A stretch of DNA of 9,098 nt from 39-52-133 sp036523795 (GTDB lineage: Bacteria > Pseudomonadota > Gammaproteobacteria > Burkholderiales > Gallionellaceae), in NCBI GenBank assembly GCA_036523795.1, contig DATDDN010000026.1:1-9098 (forward strand). The letters run 5' to 3'. The translations under genes were made by a program, and so were the position numbers. Positions 4,773 to 9,098 of the stretch are shown here, piece after piece. Positions within the stretch are counted from its first letter, which is position 1. The number at the start of each line of letters is the position of its first letter. A model generated the notes under the pieces. That model did no database searches. It saw nothing but the letters and a program-made list of their open reading frames with translations, and was not told the origin of the DNA.

Positions 4773-5281
4773 AGGGCGGCCCCGGTGGTAAATAGCTGGT
4801 CAAGCTGCGCCGCCGTAATGCCGATTTGCGCGGCCATGGCCAGCAGTACCGCATCATCTCTGCGCACCTCGGTTGCATATTGCCAGGTGTCTTTAACGTC
4901 CTGTGGCGCTGCGGCTATGGCGTTTTCTACGGCTGCGCGCAAGCCGGCTGCATTGAGCGCCAGTCGGGCTTGACGTGGGGTCAGCACTGGCACAGGTGGC
5001 GGCAATACTGGCGCATTGCGGGTTGCGCCGGCTGGCACTGCGTCCGCCAGCTTGTCGAGTTGCACACTCTGGCCGCTTGGCAGATACCATGCGCCGCGAT
5101 TGTCCACCACTTGCGACCATGCGCCCGCGCCGAACACGCGCACGCTGCCGGCTACGGCTGGCGGTGGCGCAATGGTGGTTGCGTTGCGCGGAATCATTGG
5201 CAAACCCTCTATAGGGTCAAGCTCGGCCACGCTTTGCCCTATGTATTCGCCTTCGTCTGTGTAGTTAAAAATTATATTCAT
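4769..5281 (-). CDS. Tail-fibre-assembly-like protein, 170 aa
   Basis: The N-terminal third (MNIIFNYTDEGEYIGQ; then PPAVAGSVRVFGAGAW, VVDNRGAWY) resembles tail-fibre assembly proteins of tailed phages. The C-terminal part (LTPRQARLALNAAGL, AIAAAPQDVKDTWQYATEVRRD, GITAAQLDQLF) is the helical domain found next to tail-fibre genes in many proteobacterial phages. A Pro-rich linker (about 90-100) joins them. A GAGGG site precedes the ATG at 5281. It directly follows the collar-like receptor gene, matching the fibre/chaperone pairing of tailed phages. Here it probably folds, attaches or lengthens the spike; the virus appears tailless. Confidence 0.82.
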   Translation of the reverse strand: MNIIFNYTDEGEYIGQSVAELDPIEGLPMIPRNATTIAPPPAVAGSVRVFGAGAWSQVVDNRGAWYLPSGQSVQLDKLADAVPAGATRNAPVLPPPVPVLTPRQARLALNAAGLRAAVENAIAAAPQDVKDTWQYATEVRRDDAVLLAMAAQIGITAAQLDQLFTTGAAL

Positions 5282-5290
5282 TGCCCACCC

Positions 5291-5743
5291 TCAATACTTA
5301 ATACAGGCCAGGCGGGCAAAGTTGCGCGGCCTTGTCTCTGTCGTTCCCGACTGTCCTGTAACCTGCGTCATTGCTGCCGTTCCGCCTGTTCCAACGCCAT
5401 ATGGCTGATAGTTTGTGCCTGCGGTCCCGGTTGTAGATCCGATTTGTGTATGCGTATGCGGTTGCATATCCTGCGCCTGCGCACTTCCCAGCGTGCGCCC
5501 GGCATCTACTCCCCGCCCATCATCTAGCCCCCGGTGAAACTCGCCCCGGCTGTCTGGCAGGTTGAAGGTGTTTACTCCATCCCCCGCGCCGTATGTGGTG
5601 CCGATCACGGCAAACAGTGCCGCATAGGCTGTACGCGATACCGCCGCGCCGTTTTCTTTCAGGTAGCCGGCTGGCGCGGTGGTGGCGTTGAAATATACCG
5701 TTGTGCCCGGCTTTACCCCCTCGCCTTGTCCCCAAATCGGCAT
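5291..5743 (-). CDS. Tail-collar-domain receptor-binding (spike) protein, 150 aa
   Basis: The sequence has the phage collar fold signature: GYLKENG (26-32), SRTAYAALFAVIGTTYGAGDG (36-56, in pieces), NTFNLPDSRGEFHRGLDDGRGVDAGR (58-83, in pieces), a His-x-His (HTHT, 96-99) and the closing ETRPRNFA ... CIKY. In T4 gp12-like fibres the His-x-His binds a metal in a trimeric tip. At 150 residues it is just the tip domain, without a fibre shaft. In this particle it is the leading candidate for the vertex spike that binds the host. Start: ATG at 5743 with AGAGGG 7 bases upstream. Confidence 0.88.
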   Translation of the reverse strand: MPIWGQGEGVKPGTTVYFNATTAPAGYLKENGAAVSRTAYAALFAVIGTTYGAGDGVNTFNLPDSRGEFHRGLDDGRGVDAGRTLGSAQAQDMQPHTHTQIGSTTGTAGTNYQPYGVGTGGTAAMTQVTGQSGTTETRPRNFARLACIKY

Positions 5744-5746
5744 TGT

Positions 5747-6316
5747 TTAACCCTCTATTACTTCGATGTTGTTCGCTGTGGCGTCCGCTGTTTCCATAAA
5801 TACATGGATTGCGCCTGTTGGCACGTATCCCTGCGGCTCGTATGACTGCCCTGGCTGCAAACGAATCCCGCTGGTTGCGCTGGCTGCATTTCCGTCCGTC
5901 TTGACACGCGCCACGGCTGTCAACGAGTTGTTTTGCACCAGCAAATATCTGCGGATTAGGTTTGCCGCCTTTACCATGCTGTCTGCATTGGTAACGCTGG
6001 ATTGGCTGTGTGTGAACGCGCCCTGTTGGTTCAGCAGCGACACGCTGCCGGTAGTGCGGTCATATCCGCCCTCGCCGTGCGCAATGGCCACCTTAATGGT
6101 CTGATTTGTGCCGCTGGTCAGCTCAATGCTGGTGAAGCCGTCCGTTGGCCGCGTCCAGTAGCCGTATTCCATGGCCTTTGCGCTGTTGACCTCCTGGCCC
6201 CTGCGCAGCAGCTTTATATCTACCGGCCCGACTGTTTCCAGCAGGTGGAAATAGTCGCCTGCGTAGTCCAGCTGCATAGCCTGTCCTGCTGTGAGTGCAA
6301 TGCTTTTCGTGCTCAT
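5747..6316 (-). CDS. Beta-rich candidate vertex/penton protein, 189 aa
   Basis: The protein lacks membrane segments and cysteines and is rich in beta-forming stretches. Residues about 20-82 (DYFHLLE, PVDIKLLRRGQ, TSIELTSGTN, QTIKVAIAHG) and about 124-189 (YLLVQNNS, GIRLQPGQSYEPQGY, IHVFMETADATANNIEVIEG) look like two related beta-sandwich units joined by a polar linker (FTHSQSSVTNADSM). Location between the membrane-protein genes and the receptor-binding gene suits a penton base or spike-anchor linking capsid to receptor protein. I do not recognise the family. The ATG at 6316 overlaps the upstream stop as ATGA. Confidence 0.75.
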   Translation of the reverse strand: MSTKSIALTAGQAMQLDYAGDYFHLLETVGPVDIKLLRRGQEVNSAKAMEYGYWTRPTDGFTSIELTSGTNQTIKVAIAHGEGGYDRTTGSVSLLNQQGAFTHSQSSVTNADSMVKAANLIRRYLLVQNNSLTAVARVKTDGNAASATSGIRLQPGQSYEPQGYVPTGAIHVFMETADATANNIEVIEG

Positions 6317-6720
6317 TTTTTACGGCTCCAGAGAAACAGGCCAGTAACGGCCAGCGCCAGGCCTCCCAGCACGGTTATTGTGCGATTGTCAATGGTGCCC
6401 TTGTTCTGCTGTGTGCTCACCATTCCAGCAAAGCCCTTGTTGGCGTCCGCGGTGGTGGTCAGCAGCTTGTCATAGCTGGTATTGATCGCGCTGCTGGCCA
6501 TCTTGAGATAATCGAACATTCCCGCGATTGCGCCGCCGTCCGTGCTGTTGAATGTGACGCTTGAATGATCTGCGGTTACGCCAGTGCCTGAATCGCTCAC
6601 GATTAGACGCTTGTCTGTGTTGTTCGTGGTGCTGCTGGATGAACTTGCGCTGCTGCCGCCGAAGTACAGCGCCAGCGGCACGCAAAATAGCAGTTTCAGG
6701 CTATCAAGGATTGCTGTCAT
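6313..6720 (-). CDS. Two-TM structural membrane protein, 135 aa
   Basis: An N-terminal hydrophobic helix (about 6-21, DSLKLLFCVPLALYFG) is followed by a Ser-rich linker (SSASSSSSTTNN), a beta-rich and then helical middle (FDYLKMASSAI), and a C-terminal helix (TVLGGLALAVTGLFLW, about 115-131) ending in a basic SRKK tail. This matches virion membrane proteins that bridge the internal membrane and the capsid. The gene overlaps both neighbours as ATGA, so its dose is tied to the GNAT-like and vertex proteins. Family not identified. Confidence 0.78.
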   Translation of the reverse strand: MTAILDSLKLLFCVPLALYFGGSSASSSSSTTNNTDKRLIVSDSGTGVTADHSSVTFNSTDGGAIAGMFDYLKMASSAINTSYDKLLTTTADANKGFAGMVSTQQNKGTIDNRTITVLGGLALAVTGLFLWSRKK

Positions 6721-7094
6721 AGTTTTTTGCGCATGATGTAGCCGTCTATCTCATAACCCAGCGCCTGCGCCTTCTTTACCAGGCCGCGCCGCCTTGTCTG
6801 AAATCCCACGCTTGTATGCGTCCCCTTTGCCAGTTGCTCGGCTGATTTGATTATCAGCCGGGTTAAATTCATGTTGCCGGTGCCGCCTGCTGCCTGTATC
6901 CACAACTCGGACCCCTGCCCGGTGAGGGCGAATGCAAGCCTGTCTTGCGACCCTTCCAGGATGAAGAATTCACACCCTTTCAGAATCGTTTCAAGGCCCA
7001 GCTGCTGCACATCATCGCCAGCCGCCAGGCGCAACAGTGGCAATACTTCCGCCAGCGTTGCCGAACGAATTACCGCTTGCGGGTTGCCAGCCAT
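6717..7094 (-). CDS. GNAT-like protein in the structural operon, 125 aa
   Basis: The C-terminal half (SAEQLAKGTHTSVGFQTRRRGLVKKAQALGYEIDGYIMRKKL, in pieces 84-125) has the order of the last elements of the GNAT acetyltransferase fold: the helix after the acetyl-CoA loop, then a GYEI-x4-M-x-K strand. The central part (CEFFILEGSQDRLAFALTG) would be the beta-hairpin of the core. The canonical R/Q-x-x-G-x-G/A acetyl-CoA loop is not clear, so it may be a structural relative without enzyme activity, like similar small proteins near head genes of podoviruses. The start overlaps the upstream gene by 25 bases and its ribosome site is weak (GGCGG). Confidence 0.68.
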   Translation of the reverse strand: MAGNPQAVIRSATLAEVLPLLRLAAGDDVQQLGLETILKGCEFFILEGSQDRLAFALTGQGSELWIQAAGGTGNMNLTRLIIKSAEQLAKGTHTSVGFQTRRRGLVKKAQALGYEIDGYIMRKKL

Positions 7095-7297
7095 ACCGCC
7101 AGCAGCGCAGCCGCCGCCAGTCCGCCGATTACCCAGGGGTTACTCATGCCGCCGTTTGCCTTGCTGCCGCCTGTGGCCACCGTCCAGCCGCTGGAATCAA
7201 AAGCGGTGTGAAAGGCTGCGGTTTGATCGCTGGATGCAGAGCCGCCCTGAAACGAGGGCGACCCCGACATACCGGATAAATCCATGCCGCTGGCCAT
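7070..7297 (-). CDS. Tail-anchored small membrane protein, 75 aa
   Basis: The first 50 residues are Gly/Ser-rich and probably flexible (SGMSGSPSFQGGSASS). Residues about 53-70 (NPWVIGGLAAAALLAVWLA) are one transmembrane helix, ending in a TRKR basic tail. The ATG shares its A with the stop of the previous gene (TAATG), which explains the absence of a good ribosome site. A second in-frame Met (MDLSG) is an alternative start. It is one of three proteins here with C-terminal helix and basic tail, likely minor virion membrane proteins. Confidence 0.75.
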   Translation of the reverse strand: MASGMDLSGMSGSPSFQGGSASSDQTAAFHTAFDSSGWTVATGGSKANGGMSNPWVIGGLAAAALLAVWLATRKR

Positions 7298-7545
7298 TAT
7301 TTACGCATGACCAGATAGGCCACGCCCAGGATAGCTGCCACACCCAAGCCCAGATATAGCGGCTTGATGCCCATAATGGTCTGCGGCATGCCTGCGGTTG
7401 TTTTGGCGGGCTGGCCCTCTACGTACTTGACGCCAGAGGGCGACACGGCCACCGGCTCAGACGACGAGCGTTGCAGGTCTGCGGCACGTGTGCCGATGAA
7501 GTCCTGCGCGGTGTTGTTGAGAAACTCTGTCCAGTCTTGAGCCAT
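7297..7545 (-). CDS. Tail-anchored small membrane protein, 82 aa
   Basis: A polar N-terminal domain (about 1-55; TEFLNNTAQDF, SGVKYVEGQPAKTT) precedes a C-terminal transmembrane helix (PLYLGLGVAAILGVAYLVM, about 62-80) and an RK end. The ATG at 7545 has AAAGGGG 6 bases upstream and lies 11 bases beyond the capsid gene stop. Immediate downstream position and topology suggest a membrane protein under the capsid facets, with its N-terminal domain reaching the shell. No named family is recognised. Confidence 0.78.
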   Translation of the reverse strand: MAQDWTEFLNNTAQDFIGTRAADLQRSSSEPVAVSPSGVKYVEGQPAKTTAGMPQTIMGIKPLYLGLGVAAILGVAYLVMRK

Positions 7546-7556
7546 GATTTACCCCT

Positions 7557-8384
7557 TTACAGGTTGCCCAGGCGGTCGAGGTATTCAACGATCACGTAAC
7601 CCGCGTCCGCTGCGCTGAATGTCAGCAGCCAATCCACCTGCTTTGCTTTGCGGGTATCAAAGGCTTTGCGTACATCGCCATCCAGCATGAAGTCAATGGT
7701 ATACATGCCGGCCTGTGGCACGCGCTTGTTGCGGATTTGCTCGTACTCGTTCTGCGCCTTGGTGGTCTCGTGAATAACCACTGCATCCTCTTTGACGGTT
7801 GCGCCGGTCATGTTTGCGTGGAAAACATGTACGCGCTTGATGATCGCGCCGATGCTCGCGCCAAACGGGAAATTGAGTGGCAATTCGCCGCCTGCGCTGA
7901 TGTTGTAGGCATAGCGCAGCTGCTTGGCCACCAGGCCCGCGAACGGTGCCGGCTCGCCATTGCTTTGCACCTGGGGCGCGGTCTCGTATTGCAGCGCCTT
8001 GAGCGTGGGCGCTGTCGCGCCTGCAATGTCGATTTCGCATGTCATGTCTGTAATACCCTGAGAGGTATCCAGGCAGCCCACCACATGGTCAATCAGGTCT
8101 AGGCCGGTGAGGTCTTCAAACGACAAATCGAGATAAGCCGCGTTTGTAGTCAGGCCGCGATAGGCGTTGATCTTGTCGATCTGGGTGCCTGTGCCCTCGT
8201 AGATCGTTTTTGCATTGGCCAGCAGCTTGATACTTGTCAGGTGCGATTTCAGCAGGGAGGTGCCGCCCAGCTCAAGCTGATAGTTTGCAATGGTCTTGCC
8301 GATTGCAATGGGTGCCGATGCAGGGCCGGTGGCCACTACGTTGGAGAATGCGCGGGCTTTGCGGGTAGTTTTACCGACTGGCAT
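7557..8384 (-). CDS. Double-jelly-roll major capsid protein, PM2 P2-like, 275 aa
   Basis: This is the main reason for calling the element a PM2-like virus. The length (275) is close to PM2 P2 (269). The C-terminal block MYTIDFMLDGDV (227-238) ... YVIVEYLD (263-270) closely resembles the end of P2 as I remember it. The N-terminal half has beta-strand stretches in a jelly-roll-like order (YQLELGG, SIKLLANAKTIYEG, YLDLSFE), and a polar linker (about 135-150) separates it from a second beta-rich half (IIKRVHVFHANM, DAVVIHETT). In such viruses the protein forms hexagon-shaped trimers over an internal membrane. Start: ATG at 8384, AGGGG 6 bases upstream. N-terminal basic residues (KTTRKARAF) may contact the membrane. 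Confidence 0.9.
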   Translation of the reverse strand: MPVGKTTRKARAFSNVVATGPASAPIAIGKTIANYQLELGGTSLLKSHLTSIKLLANAKTIYEGTGTQIDKINAYRGLTTNAAYLDLSFEDLTGLDLIDHVVGCLDTSQGITDMTCEIDIAGATAPTLKALQYETAPQVQSNGEPAPFAGLVAKQLRYAYNISAGGELPLNFPFGASIGAIIKRVHVFHANMTGATVKEDAVVIHETTKAQNEYEQIRNKRVPQAGMYTIDFMLDGDVRKAFDTRKAKQVDWLLTFSAADAGYVIVEYLDRLGNL

Positions 8385-8394
8385 GGTTATCCCC

Positions 8395-8556
8395 TTATAC
8401 CGCTACGTAGTTGTTGACAATCGGTGTATTGCGCACCACGAACACGCCAGCCACGCCCAGCACTGCGGCTTTAACTGCGTCATTTGGGGCGAACTTGTAG
8501 GCAGCGAACAGCACGCCGGCTGTGATGCCCAATTTCATGAGTTTGGAGGTGTCCAT
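8395..8556 (-). CDS. Small membrane protein before the capsid gene, 53 aa
   Basis: This 53-residue protein has two short hydrophobic segments (about 9-20, LGITAGVLFAAY, and 29-42, KAAVLGVAGVFVV) separated by a polar turn (KFAPNDAV), a small hairpin-type membrane protein. The ATG at 8556 has AAGGA about 10 bases upstream; the stop lies 10 bases before the capsid start. It is the first gene of the late operon. By position it is probably an abundant lipid-associated virion protein, like the small membrane proteins of PM2; no direct homology can be claimed. Confidence 0.78.
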   Translation of the reverse strand: MDTSKLMKLGITAGVLFAAYKFAPNDAVKAAVLGVAGVFVVRNTPIVNNYVAV

Positions 8557-8601
8557 TTGTGATGCGTCCTTGTAAGCTCGGCTTGCGCCGCATGGACACG
8601 A

Positions 8602-8630
8602 ACAATATGCACGCCTGGCCGCGTGCGAAA
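8602..8630 (-). promoter_or_regulatory. Weak candidate late promoter with internal inverted repeat
   Basis: On the minus strand TATTGT (8607-8602) is a possible -10 with a poor -35 (TTTCGC, 8630-8625) 17 bases upstream. An inverted repeat, GCACGC/GCGTGC (8609-8614, 8621-8626), lies within it. A poor -35 with array C just upstream would suit an activator-dependent late promoter. Confidence 0.35.
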
Positions 8631-8635
8631 TGGGC

Positions 8636-8659
8636 GGTAACGGTTACGGATACGGTAAG
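8636..8659. repeat. GGTWAC hexamer array C upstream of the late operon
   Basis: Four consecutive hexamers GGTAAC, GGTTAC, GGATAC, GGTAAG occupy this stretch with no gap. GGTAACGGTTAC (8636-8647) is identical to 3634-3645 in operator A. It lies between the ATPase terminator and the start of the late operon. Confidence 0.6.
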
Positions 8660-8669
8660 AAAACAGGCC

Positions 8670-8694
8670 AAAAAAAAGCCCCCGAATTGGGGGC
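8670..8694 (-). terminator. Intrinsic terminator after the ATPase gene
   Basis: On the minus strand GCCCCC (8694-8689) and GGGGGC (8683-8678) form a 6-bp GC stem with a 5-base loop, followed by eight T (8677-8670). It lies 24 bases after the ATPase stop and separates that unit from the capsid operon. Confidence 0.88.
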
Positions 8695-8718
8695 CAAATA
8701 GCGCAGCGGCTCGTTCTG

Positions 8719-9098
8719 TTACTTGATGCGGGTTATTTTGCCGGTGCGCATGTTGCGCTGTATCGCCGCGTAGCCGAACAGGCCCGCCACCTCGGCCACG
8801 TCTACTCCAAGCACCTTTGCGCACGCCTTCTGGTCTTCCGGGTAGGACAGTTGCCCTACATGGATTTCCGATAGCGCCCCCATGAAGGCTTTATCCACTG
8901 ACGCCGGACGCTGGGACAGGCCGAACACATACAGCCCGGAAGCGCGGCCCATGAAGTTGACCAGCCGCCAGCCGTGCGATGCGTGGCTTGCTTTGGTGAC
9001 GCTGTGCAGCTCCTCGTTAATCATCACCACGTTCTCGACGGCAAGTAGCGCCTTGCAGCAGACGCTGTGCATCTCCGTATCAGCCTTTTCGTGCAGGG
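8719..9098 (-). CDS. Packaging ATPase (FtsK/HerA type), C-terminal part, cut by window edge
   Basis: The frame is open to the right edge, so only the last 125 or so residues are visible. They contain a Walker B-like strand (VENVVMINEEL) and, after a short helix and LVNFMGRASGL, the strand YVFGLSQRPASVDK, whose Q/R pair matches the sensor region of FtsK/HerA ATPases. The tail holds a small helical region (DQKACAKVLGVDVAEVAGLF). Walker A must lie outside the window. In DJR viruses this ATPase pumps DNA into the membrane-containing procapsid through a unique vertex. The usual D of Walker B (DE) reads as N (NE). PM2 P9 is about 230 residues, so roughly 100 are missing. Confidence 0.82.
   Translation of the reverse strand, partial: LHEKADTEMHSVCCKALLAVENVVMINEELHSVTKASHASHGWRLVNFMGRASGLYVFGLSQRPASVDKAFMGALSEIHVGQLSYPEDQKACAKVLGVDVAEVAGLFGYAAIQRNMRTGKITRIK

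Noticed and set aside
4826..5527. 233-aa plus-strand frame
   Set aside because: It spans the antisense of two recognisable genes and is rich in Cys, Trp and His, typical of a shadow frame in GC-rich DNA.
5291..5743. Tailed-phage (caudovirus) prophage
   Set aside because: The collar-like and fibre-assembly-like genes alone suggest it, but no terminase, portal, tube or tape measure is seen, and the capsid and ATPase are of the DJR type.
8581..8600. Small GCAA-loop hairpin in the late leader
   Set aside because: CGGC/GCCG gives only 4 base pairs, too weak to call a regulatory RNA.
1..9098. CRISPR array, tRNA, rRNA or insertion sequence
   Set aside because: No regularly spaced long repeats, no cloverleaf sequences and no transposase were seen; the only repeats are the short regulatory ones listed.

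Overview
The window is most of a small tailless, membrane-containing bacteriophage or provirus of the double-jelly-roll (DJR) type, related to marine phage PM2 (Corticoviridae). Three things support this. A 275-residue protein at 7557-8384 has the length of PM2 capsid protein P2 and resembles it near the C-terminus (comparison from memory). The C-terminal half of a FtsK/HerA-type packaging ATPase lies just upstream. A run of very small membrane proteins follows, as expected for a virus with an internal membrane. There is no large terminase, portal or tail tape measure. The genes are GC-rich, tightly packed, and mostly joined by ATGA overlaps with strong Shine-Dalgarno sites. This suits a proteobacterial host; I would guess a betaproteobacterium, but nothing here proves it.

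Layout (almost everything reads leftward, on the minus strand). Right end, 8719-9098: the ATPase gene, cut by the window edge and closed by a clear terminator. 8557-8670: regulatory gap with a hexamer repeat array and a weak promoter. 8556-3679: one long structural and lysis operon. In order it holds a 53-aa membrane protein, the capsid protein, two tail-anchored membrane proteins, a GNAT-like protein, a two-TM protein, a beta-rich candidate vertex protein with an apparent internal duplication, a tail-collar-like receptor-binding protein, a tail-fibre-assembly-like protein, a membrane-anchored muralytic enzyme, a membrane protein, a holin-like protein and a possible 27-aa peptide.

3466-3671 is a divergent control region with two back-to-back sigma70-type promoters and a perfect 19-bp palindrome. 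The rightward promoter serves a strange 38-codon ORF, probably a decapitated regulator. The leftward one serves two or three small early genes. 2762-2860 holds iterons and a hairpin in front of a rolling-circle (HUH-like) Rep gene, the likely origin. 2761-1 carries Rep, a four-Cys protein, then (after its own promoter) a small membrane protein, a serine recombinase, a coiled-coil protein, an 88-aa protein and a zinc-ribbon protein cut by the left edge.

How it fits together: Rep and the iterons replicate a small circular genome, the serine recombinase integrates, resolves or inverts DNA, the capsid/ATPase/membrane-protein module builds the particle, and the collar-like and muralytic proteins handle entry. 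GTTAC/GGTWAC hexamer arrays occur at three control points and nowhere else I noticed. They suggest one regulator acting on the divergent switch, an early terminator and the late promoter. The most notable points are that regulon, the tailed-phage receptor module in a tailless virus, the opposed overlapping small ORFs at 3672-3788, and a possible hidden 54-aa gene running through a terminator at 2829-2993.
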